A stretch of DNA of 64,000 nucleotides from Euryodendron excelsum (Eukaryota; Streptophyta; Magnoliopsida; Ericales; Pentaphylacaceae): assembly GCA_033060915.1 (NCBI GenBank), contig CM065398.1, positions 1,697,001 through 1,761,000 of the forward strand. Direction: 5' to 3'. Of this stretch, positions 35,719 through 47,299 are shown piece by piece (the stretch's first letter is position 1; every line of letters starts with the position of its first letter). The position numbers and the translations under genes were made by a program. Under the pieces are notes generated by a model. The model ran no database searches. It saw only the letters and a program-made list of their open reading frames with translations, and was not told the origin of the DNA.

Positions 35719-37418
35719 CTAGTCAAGAGGATCTTGCTCTCCACTTGCATTGTAGAGATAGATAGGGCATGGCAGTAATTCCTCTTCCCAGTCACTTTCT
35801 TCCTCAGTGTCTGACTCACCCTCGAAGTATTCTGTAGCTATGATGCCATCCGGATTTGCCTCTCCTCCGGTGATGATGTTGACAGCATGGTTTGGTAAGC
35901 GATTCGCCGTGACATTGGGAGCGGGGACCGGTTTTGCTTCTTGGGTATTAATGACCTTGCACTCAATGAGATCTTGGATTTTATGCTTCAAAGAGAAGCA
36001 GGACTTTGTGTCATGCCCCTATCCCCAGAATGTTGGTATTCGCAAGTAAAGGCAGGGTTGAAAGTTGGCAGTAACGGGCTTGACAATGGCCTCAGGGGAA
36101 TAGGGTTTATGTGTTTAGCCTTGAGGTGCTCATGATAGGCCTCTGTCTGAGTGCATGCCAAATGGGTGAACTCTCAGTTTCGCCGGTTGTTTTTATTGGG
36201 GTTGAGGTATGGTCGAGCTACGACGGGACCAGTTACAGATGCTTGGGTATTAGCAACGGAGATGTTGATGATAGGAGTAGGCGATGGTGGTTGGGCTTGG
36301 TATTGGGGATAGTATGGCAACTGCTGTGTTGGCAAGATGGTAGATACCTCTCATTCTTTCTTACCAGTACCCTGAGTGGTTGCTACTTTCTTGGTTGTAT
36401 TTGCAAATCTCTCACTTGTTTTAGCATAGGGGTCAGTGATTCTGCCAGTTTTCAATCCATTCTCGATCATTTCTTCTTGCATTATCAGCTCAAAAAAACT
36501 CTTTCCAATGCTTAGGCACATGCGCTCATAGTACAGACCTTGGAAGGTGTTCACAAACAGCTACACATACTCTTTTTCGAGCAGTGGGGGGTTGACTTGA
36601 GCAGCTGCCTCCCTCCATCTTAGAGCATAACTCTTGAAGCTTTCTTTCTCACCTCGGGTCATCATCATCAAGGCACACCTATCCATGGTTAGGTCATTGT
36701 TGTGTCGGTATTGGGCCCGGAAGGCCGTGACCAATTTATTCCAAGTTGTTATCTTCCGCAAATCTAAACGGGTGAACCATTGCAATGCGAGCCCAGTCAG
36801 GCTATGTTGAAACGGTTGCATCAGGAGTTTGGGGTTATTCCCATGGCCACTTAATGCCCCAACGTATAGTCTGAGGTGAGCCATGGGATCTCCACTTCTA
36901 TTGTACTTTTGGAAATCGGGCATCTTGAGTTTGGGTGGTCTCGGGTGGTTAGGAAAGAAGCACAGTTCATCATAAGCTGTGCCACTAAAGGCGTCATGAC
37001 CTTGTAAGTTACGCAAGGACTCTTCTAAGCCTTGTATCTTAAGATCGAGAGGATCCGGGCTTTCCTTCTTTGATGTGGCAGTTAACAGGATGGTTTCAGG
37101 GTTATCTTCTTCTCCTTCCTCAATGTGTACCGCTTTAGGGAGCTCCTTACTCTTCATTGCACTATCAGTTCGCAAGACGACCTCCGCCGGGATTGCTTCG
37201 GGTTCCTTAGGATGGGATGTTGAGGCTGATGGATTCATGATAGGTCCTTTGAAGACCATCAGTTGCATGAGCTTGAACATCCCATCTATTTTCGTCTTCA
37301 TCTCATTCACTTCTTCCCATGTCATTGAGTTGTTTTGTTGATCGGGAGTGTTCCCTTCACTTGACATTTGTGTTGCTCGTTGTCGAGTACGGACTAGGGC
37401 TTGGAGTACAGGGGACAT
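35719..37418 (-). pseudogene. Tat/Ogre-like gag
   Basis: The ATG at 37418 opens a 285-codon frame. It holds a Gln/Thr-rich start (TWEEVNEMKTKIDGMFKLMQ) and the Retrotrans_gag core: MPDFQKYNRSGDPMAHLRLY, HSLTGLALQWFTRLD, TWNKLVTAFRAQYRHN, SYALRWREAAAQVNPPL. A TAG at 36561-36563 stops it, but the same frame continues through NTFQGLYYERM to a TGA at 36351-36353, then on to a TGA at 36174-36176. A zinc-knuckle-like segment near 36000 (CEYQHSGD, then a one-base shift to DTKSCFSLKHKIQDLIE) leads to an acidic tail ending at 35719. Gag packages element RNA. The element could use pol from relatives. Confidence 0.85.
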
Positions 37419-38262
37419 TCATGTTCCTTTTTTTTCTTTTCTTGGAGCAATGGTGACCTAAAATGCAAGCAGTCTCACCAGAAACTATTGCTAGTCTTTT
37501 GATGAGATGAGAGGGGGAATAGAAAATAAAGAAAAACAAAACAAAAAGATTATATGTTAGGTTTTATATTAGAAACATTTTATGCAATGCATGACCTAAG
37601 GGTGCCTCTGCCTTTCGAGGGGAACTAAGCATGATGCTTTGGCTCATGTCTGGAGATAGGGGGTTGCACCTGCATGCAATACTGTACTTGTGTGAACATG
37701 TTCATTCATTCATTCATTCATTCATTTGATGGAAATAACAATTTTTATTGAAATGAATTCATTTATAGATAGAATTTTTCACAGATACATCCCAATGGGA
37801 AGGGGGAACATTTTCCTTGGGACTTTCGTCTATTCTATATTTACATCATAGAATCCTAAACTACTCTTGAGCCTTCGAATTCGTCTTCTTGAATGGAAGT
37901 TGGTAGGAGACCTTGATTTGAATTGCCCATTTGTCTTCTTGGTAGCCCTATCTCCATGTGTGAAGAGGGATTAGGGCCACTCTTTGTGAGATGTCTTAGA
38001 TGCATGCTATGAATCCTTAGGGTCTCGTGGTACCCTTAAGAGTTTTGGGTTGGCTTGATTTGAGCGAGAAGGTCTTTGAGCCTTTCTCTAGGGGTTGATT
38101 GGATGCATGAAAATACAATGATTTGAGTTACTTTGGGAACTCTTGTCTTGAAATGAATTCTAACGCATGAATAGTTATGATGCATGTACATAATAAAATG
38201 GCAAGAATTAAATAGCATAACAACATGAATTAATCAGAATATATAAAAGAAAATAAAGTGGT
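37419..38262 (-). other. Leader of the Tat/Ogre-like element, proximal part
   Basis: No coding pattern. Contains an ATTC tetranucleotide run at 37701-37724. Continues beyond the nested LTR at 40202. Confidence 0.5.
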
Positions 38263-38267
38263 CGCCA

Positions 38268-40196
38268 TGTTAGCCTCAAGTTTTCATTAATTGATTTTGA
38301 TGATAACAAATATAAATGTTTTAATGATTAAAATTTGGTTAATCTCAAGATTTCATAATAAAATAAGTTTGATGCATGAGTTAAGATTTTTAAAGATTTT
38401 TTATTTTAAAAGTTTAAATATATTGTGCATTTCAATGATATATCACTTAATTTTTATTTATGTTTTAAAGGTTAATTATCTAATATTTTTTGAAATTATT
38501 ATTAGTCTTGGACTTAAAAGGAATGCATAGCATGAAGAAGAAGACTAATTTAAAGATAATGATAAGAAAGCTCATTAGAGATAGTTTCAATATTATATAC
38601 ATAACTTTTGATCCAACCGTTGGATTGATCTGATTTTTGTGGCATTGGAAATAAGACTCAAATTCCTATAAACGGTATTTTATGAGGATTTCGTGAATAG
38701 AATGTCTTATGGGACAAAACTGAGCTGGAATGTGACACATTGGAGTAGAAGTTCAAAATATGACAGCTGAAAGATAGCTCGAGTAATTTTATCATTACTT
38801 TTGATCTAACCGTTGAATATCTATGATTCTTATTGATCTGAAAAGATTACTTCCAGGGCTACAACTTTTATCTTATAGCCATGTTCAAATTCAAACGTCA
38901 TGAGGAAGAAAATCGAGGTGGAAGTTAAGACAACTTTGCAAAAATTCAAATATGCCAACTGGGAGACAACTTGAGTATTTTGATGATAACTTCTGATCTG
39001 ACCATTGGACAGACATCATTCTTTCAGGTTTGAAAAGATGACTTCTATCACTACAACTTTTATCTTATAGATATTTTCAAATTCAAACGTTATAAGGGAG
39101 AAAATTGAGCTGGAAGTGAAGACAAATCTGCAGAAATTTAAATATGCCAACTGGGAGACAGCTTGAGTATTTTGATGATAACTTTTGATCTAGCTGTTAG
39201 ATCGACATGATTCTTGAGGTTTTGAAAAGAGGACGTCCATATCTACAACTCGTCTCTTATAGACATTTTCAAATTCGAATGTTATCAAGGAGAAAATCGA
39301 GGAGGAACAGAAGCAATCATATCTAAAATTCAAATCCTGACTGGCAGCAACTTTGTTCAAACGGGAAGAAATGTGTTCAAACCTCTCCAACGACTAGAAG
39401 TTGATTTTAAGTTACAAATAATCCACTACTCTTCCTCTATAAATAGAGATACACAAGAGAAGCAATGACACATAAGAGATTACAAAGATTGAGCATACAA
39501 AGTGATTTCATCAAGATCTTCAAGTTTTGAGCTTTACTTCTTCATTCCATCTCATCTTTGAGCTTCATTCTTTTATTCAACTTTTGAGAGTTTTGTATCT
39601 ATTGTTGTAAGATTCAACTCCCCTATATCATTTGTAAAAGGGTTGCTAAACCCTTGTGATTTATTTCTTGAGTGATTGAGAGGAACACTTGGAGAAAAAG
39701 ATCCTCTTGGTGCTTTGTTTTGGAGAGCAAAACAAAGAGTTATTTTTTGAGTGTTTTTGGAACAAAACACTTGGTGTAAAGGTTTGCTAGCAACCGGACA
39801 AGCTAGTGGTGTAAAGCTATTTGAAGAATAGTGGATTTGCCCAAGGAAAGAGCCTTGGAGGTGGACGTAGGATTGGCATAAGAGGAGCCAACCGAACCAC
39901 TTTAAATCGTTGTGTTTGATCTCTTCTCTTTTCTCTCTTTTTTTTATCTTGCTTAATATCTTTCTTACATATAATCTTGATATACTTGAGACACACACAC
40001 ACTTGAATCATTTGTACTAATCTCACATTGATCATATCTTAGCTTGTCTTATTCATTACTTAACTAGATTAATGTTTTATATCTTTTCTATTGCATCTCA
40101 CCTCTTGAAAATTAAGTGTATTGGATTATTCTAAATTTTAATTTTTAATTATAAACCCAATTCACCCCCCCTCTTGGGTTGCCACCTGGTTTAACA
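38268..40196 (+). mobile_element. Solo LTR (1929 bp) with perfect target duplication
   Basis: It runs from TGTTAGCCTCAAG to GGTTTAACA, flanked by CGCCA at 38263-38267 and 40197-40201. TATAAATA is at 39438-39445. Four copies of a roughly 192-bp unit with AACTTTTGATCTGACCGTTGG-type sequence start near 38605, 38797, 38989 and 39180. The 3' end has CCCAATTCACCCCC. No internal domain is attached. Confidence 0.9.
38600..39370 (+). repeat. Four ~192-bp tandem units in the U3 of the solo LTR
   Basis: Each unit has the GATCTAACCGTTGG motif, a CTACAACTTTTATCTTATAG motif and TTTTCAAATTCAAACG. Spacings are 192, 192 and 191 bp, immediately upstream of the TATA box. Confidence 0.8.
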
Positions 40197-40201
40197 CGCC
40201 A

Positions 40202-40901
40202 TTTCCTCATTGGTTTTGAAATTGACACATGTGTCCTAAATCCAGCAAAGGTTCGGCTATGCATAGGGTGCTACATGAACATGAGGTTGGGGGTTTACTA
40301 CTACTTCCTAGAAAGGCTCAGTTCCTGAACCTTCAAATCTCCGGCGTCTACCCCTGAAAGGGTGAACTCCATCTTTGGTTGGTGGTTTGAGCGGGGAAAC
40401 TATCAAGAGACCGTAGGCTGAGAAACTGACACAGCATCCGCCGACAATCAATATAATGTTCCCCCTTCTATCGAGAAGGATAGTAACCAGGTAATATATG
40501 CAAGATGCAAATGCAAGTGAGCGCACCAAGTGTGTGTGGAATTTTTAAAAATGGAGGAAAGGACCCAACAACACACGTCACATCCTATTCATTCATCACA
40601 TACATGGCAATAAATAAGACACGAAATAAAATGTGAACAGAGGTCCACCTTCAAAGAAAAATGCAAAGAGTTAGTAATTTTTCGAAAACCTCAATGCAAG
40701 GTAAAATGGATGGTTAATGTAAGAGTATGAGCGTAAGTAATGAATGCAAGTGATGACACTTATTTAAAAGTCGCTTTGAAAAATAAGATTTGCTTTGGAA
40801 ATTTGAAAAATTTTGAAGAGTGGATAAAACTGGACAAAGTAACCAGAGATTATGGGTGAGTGAAGGGTGAAGAGACATGCTAATGGCTTAACCCTCTAAA
40901 T
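40202..40901 (-). other. Leader of the Tat/Ogre-like element, distal part
   Basis: Sequence between the nested LTR and the primer binding site. No coding pattern. The short minus-strand frame at 40308-40529 has no recognisable domain. Confidence 0.45.
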
Positions 40902-40920
40902 GTCCCTAGCAGAGTCGCCA
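40902..40920 (-). promoter_or_regulatory. Primer binding site of the Tat/Ogre-like element
   Basis: On the minus strand TGGCGACTCTGCTAGGGAC begins two bases after the LTR end. TGG-CGACTC is complementary to a tRNA ending GAGTCG-CCA, as some plant tRNA-Arg species do. Ogre elements are known to use tRNA-Arg. Confidence 0.7.
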
Positions 40921-40922
40921 GT

Positions 40923-43321
40923 TGTCGCACCTCGGTTTTTGGGTCCAAGGTCCTTTCGGCTCGGAGACAAAAGCACCGAACTCTGTCATTAGAACTCATC
41001 CTCCTAGAAGGACAAATGTGACTAGGTTTGAATTGAAAATTGATTTGATTAAGGGCTTTTTAGCAAAATAGAAGTCGCCACCTAACTTGATTAAGGTGAG
41101 TTAGGGCACCTAAAACTAATTACAATCCGAAGATTAAACTTAGGGTTTTTGAAAAAGGGTTTTTAAGAAAAATAGGTTGTTTGGCAACCTTTGAGAGTAT
41201 TGAAGCCCTTTTTGAAAAATAACTCCATTTGGTATTTCGAAAATAGAAATATATGGTCCGAGGGTTGGTAACATGTAGGGAAGATGTCCTAAGATTATCA
41301 CCTTACCCCGCCCTTTCGGTACCTACATGTCTAATCACTCTTTGTTCACTCACTAGAATAACCGGTTACTGTTATCCACTTAATATCCACTTTAGAATTT
41401 TGAAAATAGGGTTTAGTCATTACTTTTCGGATGAATGATGCATGATGCAAGTTTCGGAAGAAATTTGAAACATGGGAGTTTTGAAGGAGTTTGAGATAAA
41501 AACTTTGAATTGATTGAAGTTTTTGAAAAGGGGATTGGATTTGAAGTAGAAGTTATGACCACACTATTTTAGGTTACCTACGTATCTCATTTGGCGAGAA
41601 TCAGGTCATTCGTAGTTCAAGCAAGAGCCTGATGGAAAATAGACGCATTAGGGCCTTTGGAAAGTTTTGAAGACACTTTGAGATCTTTGGAAAAGTTTGA
41701 AGATACTTTGTAGTCTTTGAAAAATGGAACCTGAGAGTTCTAATTTAGGATCAGATATTGGAATATTTTTTAAATAGAACTTTGAAACTCTTGCAATGGG
41801 ATTTTGAAGTGTTTTGAAATGCTTTTGGAACAACTCAAGGGAGTTTTGGAAGTACTTTGAAACAACTCAAGAGAATTGTGAAAATATTTTGAGGTCTTGT
41901 TTTGAAGGTCTTGGATGTAAAGTTTGGGGTTGGAAACACCCTAGTGAACTTATCTTTGAAAAAGTTTTTTGAAAATGGTTTTTGAAAACACCTAGGGCTT
42001 TGAAGCCCTATTATGGACAACCTTCAAGGTTGTACTTAATGTATCACGTTCCTTTGGGATCCTTAACCATAAGAGGGGTAGGGACACCTTAGGGTTGTGA
42101 GTTCTTGAAAACATGTTTGGAAATAATTTAAAGATGAGATGTAGAAGCATTTGAAAAGGTTATAGAATTGGTTTTTGAAATCTCAAAAGAGTATGAGGTT
42201 TGGGAAAAATGAATCATGAGAATAGTTTTAAATAGAAAGATTATTTAAAATGGGTTCATGAGTTGGAACCTCGAAGCATACTAACTTATATTGGGTTGAC
42301 CTATGGTTAGGGTGACCTAAGGTTAACTAACTTGAGTTAGGTTAACCTAGGGTTAACTTGGACTAGGGTTGACTAACTAAGGTTGGGTTAACCTAGGGTT
42401 AAGGTGACCTAGGGTTAACTAACTAAGATTGGGTTAACCAAGGGTTAAGGTGACCTAGGGCTAACTAACTAAGGTTGGGTTAACCTAGGGTTAAGGTGGC
42501 CTAGAGTTAACTAACTAAGGTTGGGTTATCCTAGGGTTGGACAACTAGGGTCAAGTTAACTTAGGGTTGGATAATTAGGGTCAAGTTAATCTAAGGTTGG
42601 ATAGCTAGGGTCAAGTTAACCTAGGGTTGGATTGGAAGATGGCTTTGGAAAGGTGGTTTAATGAACTTTTGGAAAAAGTTTTGGAAGACAAGTCATGTTA
42701 TGTAAAAGACTTTGGTAGACAAATTTTTTGAAGATAATTTCCATGAAAATTTAGCTCTAGCCAATAGTATGGTTTATATGGTTGGTGTTTGAAAACCCTT
42801 CCAAAGAAGGTTTCCTTTGGACCATTGTAACCTTTATCTTGACAAGAGTATGGATTTCAAAAATCAACACCATGGTGATTACCTTTTGGAAAACCGCTTT
42901 TAATGCAAAGATGGGGAGAATGAACTCTTGAAAACCATTTTTAGAGGAGATCATTCCAACAAGGTAAGGGTTCATATGGCCAAGTAAAAAGGAGACCACT
43001 CAAGAGAGGGTTCCATAGGGTCATTCCAACTATTCAACTTGAGAGAATGGAAGCCTAAAAAATCAAAGAATTTGAAAACCACTTATGTGCAAGAATAAAA
43101 AGATAAGGGAACCATTCTAACAACTTAGGGCTCCTATGGCCAATATAAAAGGGAGACCACTCAAGATAGGGTTCCATGGGGCCATTTCAACCACCAAACT
43201 TGAGAGAATAGAAACCTTGAGATTTAGCGAGTTTGAAGACCATTTTCATGCAAGTTGGAATGCAATGATGCAAAAGTGTGAGTTAGGGGTTAGTAGGGGA
43301 TTTTCTAAGGCATGATTTCTA
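40923..43321 (-). repeat. Tat/Ogre-like 5' LTR, truncated
   Basis: It matches 24440-26846 from TGTCGCACCTCGGTTTTTGG to GGCATGATTTCTA and then stops abruptly. The 1.85 kb that includes the TATA box is missing, so this element can no longer be transcribed from its own 5' LTR. The CCTAGG array (42285-42630) has about two more units than in the 3' LTR. Confidence 0.88.
42285..42630 (-). repeat. Degenerate GGTTAACCTAGGGTT array in the 5' LTR
   Basis: GGTTGGGTTAACCTAGGGTT followed by AAGGTGACCTAGGG repeats four times, versus twice in the 3' LTR, followed by GGGTCAAGTTAACC units. Confidence 0.75.
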
Positions 43322-45545
43322 AAAGGGGGGTGAATTGGGTTTCTTTCGAAGATTAGTACAAGTTAAGATTAATTAAAATTAATCTAAACAATATAGCAGT
43401 GATTAATCTATGTGCAAAGCAATGTAATCAATAGAAGTAAAGAAAACAGAGCAATAGAAGAGAGACACAGATTTACCGAGGTTCAACCATAAACCGTGGT
43501 CTACGTCCTCACCCCAAGACCTCCTTGAAGTCTTCTTCCACTATGTAATCACCTATTACAAGATGGGCCAATGATTGACAAAGTGCTCAGCTCACTTTAC
43601 AAAGAACTCCTCACCGAACTCTTCAATCCCCAAGTGGTTTTGTCCAAGCTCCACTCAAACTTACAAGAGTTTTGCTTCACACAAGAGAACTCTCAAACTC
43701 TCAATTACAAGTGTATAGAAGTATACAAATAACTAACACTCTCTAGCAAAAGTAAATTTTACATTCAAAGCTCACTGATGAAGACAGGAGGAATGTTCAG
43801 AGTATATCAGTGAATCAGTAGATTTGATCTTGTTTTTGTTTTCAATCACTTGTATAAATGCAGCTGGAAGGATGTATATATACCCTTGCATTGATTCCAT
43901 CCGTTAGAGTTGGTTGGGTATCATTAATGCGCGTCCAGTCCGTTATAACGTTAAGAAAAATAGCTGTTATAACAGAAGGAGTCGGCTCCAGGTCTGTGGA
44001 GTCGACACTTCCTGCTTCTGCATTTACCAGACGATGTTCACTGACTTCATGAGTCCCCTCTTCAGGTCGATGAGGCGACTCCTCGTTCAATCTGTCTTCG
44101 CATCTTTGGCTTCTGCTGTCATGAGGTGACACTTCATTATCATGTGTCTGCTCATTAATCGTTTAAACTTCAAGCCTTTTTACTTCTGCTACCAAGAGGC
44201 GAATCTTCGTCTTTATGTGTCCACTCATTGTTCATTTCATCTTCACGTCTGTCTCCATAAGGCGACACTTCATGACAATGTGTCCACTCATTGCCTACTT
44301 GGTCTCCAGGCTTTTTGTTTCCGTGTTTAAGAGGTGACACGTCATTTCCATGAGTCCCCTCATTATCCAGTTTGTCTTCATGCCCTTTTGCTTCTGTGTG
44401 CAAGAGGCGACACCTTACTTTCATGAGTCCCTTCATTGCCCATTTTATCTTCAGACCTTTTACGTCTGTGATCAGAAGGTGACTCCTCATTTCCATGAGT
44501 CCCCTCATTGCCCAGAATTCAGAATTCTATCTTCTAATGATTCAGATCATCTTAGCATAGGTATAAGATCTTCAAGGAGTATGTCTTTGAGGTATGATGA
44601 TCAATCAAATCTCTTTAACTCATCAGAGTTAACTTCTATTCAATTTGGATTGAATCAATCATTGGATATTAATCTTCTTCTTGAATCTCACACAATCAAA
44701 GCTTCATTTGATCAATGTTGATCTTTCCTTCTTCATTGTATAATATCTTCTTCAATGCCAAGCTTCCTCAATTGTGTAGAGCTTCACAATGCTTCAATTC
44801 TGATTTCCTCTATTTAATAGCAATTCTTCATTCTTCATTAAACTCATTTCACTGAGACCATTGCAGACATGATGAAACCTCTTCATACATCTAGTCTTCA
44901 TTGATCCTTTGTAGAAGAATTCTTCACTTGGATTCCATGTAGAGATCAGATATTCATTGTGAGCCATCTTCCCAGCAACTTCAATCACATTGTCTTAAAT
45001 TGGTCTTTAGCATACCAGATGAAATCATCTCTTGAGCATTTTCAAACTCTTTACCAAACAATTCATCTTCAACTGAGCATTACACCTCCTCAACTGATCT
45101 TTGCAAATTCTGATGAGATCTTCTTTAAGCATTTACAACATCTCCATTCTTCATCTTTAACTGAACATTGCATCTCCTTAACTGATAAAGTCTTCAGTCT
45201 ATCTTGCAAATCAATCTTCATTGAAACTATGCACACTTGAAAGAAGCTTTAATTGAACACCTTCAATCTCTTCGAATGTAAGACATTTGCTTGAAGTAGA
45301 GATAGGCATCATTTCTCAGTTTGGTTCATTGCATAACTCTTTGAATTCATTGCTTGCTTTTTGAACTTGTTGTGCATTCTCTTTGACATGTATTAGACTT
45401 AAGATTCAACTTTAAGTCTAAGTTATGAACTTTGTTAATCTGCACACTAAGTAGATTCATTAGTAAAATAACACAAGGTTTAGTTATCATCAAAATCAAC
45501 ATGGGAATTAACCTTGAGTCAACAAGGATCAACCTTGACTCAACA
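43322..45545 (-). mobile_element. LTR of the TGTTGACTCAAGG family, lacking its last bases
   Basis: On the minus strand it starts TGTTGACTCAAGGTTAATTC (ending at 45524 on the plus strand; a further partial copy of the start extends to 45545) and runs to CCCAATTCACCCCCCTTTT at 43322. The terminal 20-25 bases seen in the relatives are missing. The left neighbour is the broken Tat/Ogre-like LTR and the right neighbour is copia sequence, so the junctions do not share a target duplication. A 65-90-bp unit with GAGGCGACACTTCATTTCC repeats about six times at 44080-44510. Confidence 0.7.
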
Positions 45546-46130
45546 GATCTTATTGTGGAACGCCAGGCGTGTGTTATAGCTTGTGTCCGTGATACTTTGA
45601 TCACTCTTTCCCATGCCCACTTTAAGTTTATTGATTCAATTAATCACTTCATGGATCGTTTTCACCATCGCTAGCTGCCGTTTGTGTGTTTAGGTGTTTT
45701 TTTTTTTGTTTCATGGTGATTTTGATTGGTTTTAGTTTTTGTTAGGCATTGCATCCCTCGTTTTTATGGTTTTGAGGCTTCCTTGTCTTTGCTCGATGTA
45801 ACTTTGCACATGCCGTTTATATATATATATATATATATTTATATATCTTTTTTTATGTTTCTTTTGCTCTTTGTGCTTGGTTTGTCAATTTGTTCCAAAA
45901 AAGGAGAGAGACTTCATATGCTTCTTGGATGATATATATATGCTTGTTATCTTGATACCTTGCACTTGATGGTATTTGTCTATTATTTAGTGGATATTGT
46001 GCAGGTCCAACAATTTGAAATGCTTGGTGTTTGATATACAACACCCTTATGCTTGTGAGTTGAGTATAATTGTAATTTTATTTGTTTCCCTATAATTTAC
46101 CCTTTAGCATAGGGTTTTGGTCACAAAATT
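45546..46130 (+). other. 3' internal tail of the copia element
   Basis: It begins with a short coding-like stretch (VERQACVIACVRDTLITLSH, to about 45674) and is otherwise non-coding and T-rich, with a TA run at 45818-45838. Extra sequence between pol and the 3' LTR fits a Sirevirus-like copia. I do not recognise the protein fragment. Confidence 0.5.
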
Positions 46131-46145
46131 GTCAAAAGGGGAGAT
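46131..46145 (+). promoter_or_regulatory. Copia polypurine tract
   Basis: CAAAAGGGGAGA lies directly before the 3' LTR. Confidence 0.85.
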
Positions 46146-47154
46146 TGTAACATCGTGTAATTGGCTAAATTTTGTGACGAGTTTTATTCCTTGTAATTTA
46201 GGTTGTTGGGATGTCCATCACAAGTATTTGGGATGTACTTAATGTCTATTCATTTGAGCTCGTGCTAAGAGTGTTTGGATGATACATAAAATAATTAATT
46301 TTCGACTTCGATGGACATCGATGGATCTCGTTAGACCCTCGCTAGACCTTGATACCTGTCGATAGAAGAAAAAGATTGGTTGTACTTGTTTTTGGACTTC
46401 GATGGATGTCGATGAAAGAAACAGTGAGCACCCCATCTACCAGTCTAAATCTCACTGGACCTCGATTCCGCTCGATGGAAGAAATAGTGAGCACCCTATC
46501 TGGCAGGTTATATCTCGCTAGACTACGCTAGATGTTGTGGCCGCGAGGTGAAACTTTGCTGGACCTTACTGGATGTCGTGGCCGTAAGATTTGGGAGATT
46601 TTAAACCTAGGGATGCATGCCGTTGGTTCTTTTGACCTACCTATATATTAAGGCACGTTTTCTAAAGTCCAATAAATGAGCCACCATTAAGAATACACAA
46701 AAGAGGATATCTTCATACATATAGTAAGCTCACTATAAATTCTTAGAAACAAATCTTCTTCAACTCTATTAAAGAAAACTGAAGTCTTGAAGGTGTACAA
46801 GACTCAAAATCTGTACTAACGGGATCTATATGGTGGTCAAGCACAGCAACAGTGTATCGAGGAGTCGAGCAAGTTCTAGTCAACCTCGTGGAGTTGATTA
46901 GGGATTAGGTTGTAAGTGATCTTGTAATCATTGACATTGGGTTTAGTGCTTGATCTTTCTAAGGCAAAGGGGACACATGGTTTTTTTCTTGTTTGGGTTT
47001 CCACGGCAAGTTTCGTGCATCAATTGCGCATTGGTTTGTTTCTTTATTTATCATTGGCATACATTGTGATTGCACTTAGCCTTAGTCAGAACTACCATAG
47101 TATTGTATCAATACTCATTCTTTAGCAAAGTTATAGATAAAGCTATGTTTTTCA
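46146..47154 (+). repeat. Copia 3' LTR (about 1009 bp)
   Basis: It starts TGTAACATCGTGTAATTGGC and ends ATGTTTTTCA. It is slightly shorter than the 5' LTR, with small deletions and many substitutions, so the insertion is not recent. Confidence 0.9.
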
Positions 47155-47290
47155 ATAATCTTTTGAATTGGGAAGTGATGACACTCCATCAATAGGAATG
47201 GCTCTGGCCGCAAATCCATTAATAAGTAATTTGTCAAATAGTGAAGCAACGACGCTCCATCAATTATAATGGCTTTGACGACAGATCCGT
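47155..47290. repeat. Short ~70-bp repeats flanking the copia element
   Basis: Two units of GACACTCCATCAATAGGAATGG/GACGCTCCATCAATTATAATGG type follow the 3' LTR. A third related unit, with CGCTCCATTAATAGGAATGG, ends at the 5' LTR (18340-18400). Confidence 0.6.
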
Positions 47291-47299
47291 TGACAGTTT

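Larger units (their letters stand above)
24440..43321 (-). mobile_element. Non-autonomous Tat/Ogre-like Ty3-gypsy element with antisense PMD gene
   Basis: On the minus strand: 5' LTR 40923-43321 (truncated), primer site 40902-40920, leader, gag 37418-35719, a pol-less internal stretch, an antisense PMD gene (31379-33202 on the plus strand), a 96-bp repeat block, polypurine tract 28695-28720 and 3' LTR 24440-28694. It is inserted in the copia RNase H region. The right end of the insertion is lost, so no target duplication can be read. Antisense ORFs between pol and the 3' LTR are known in Tat-lineage elements; here pol itself is not found. A solo LTR (38268-40196) is nested in the leader. Confidence 0.8.
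18401..47154 (+). mobile_element. Decayed Ty1-copia element, split by a nested block
   Basis: 5' LTR 18401-19438, initiator-Met primer site 19441, gag-pol remnant 19504-24439, nested insertions 24440-45545, 3' internal tail 45546-46145, polypurine tract, and 3' LTR 46146-47154. A UBN2-type gag with a long charged region and a zinc knuckle, plus extra sequence after pol, suggests a Sirevirus-like copia; this is inference. Without the insert it is about 7.65 kb. The RNase H end is missing at the break. Flanking pentamers (GTAGA, ATAAT) do not match. Confidence 0.85.
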
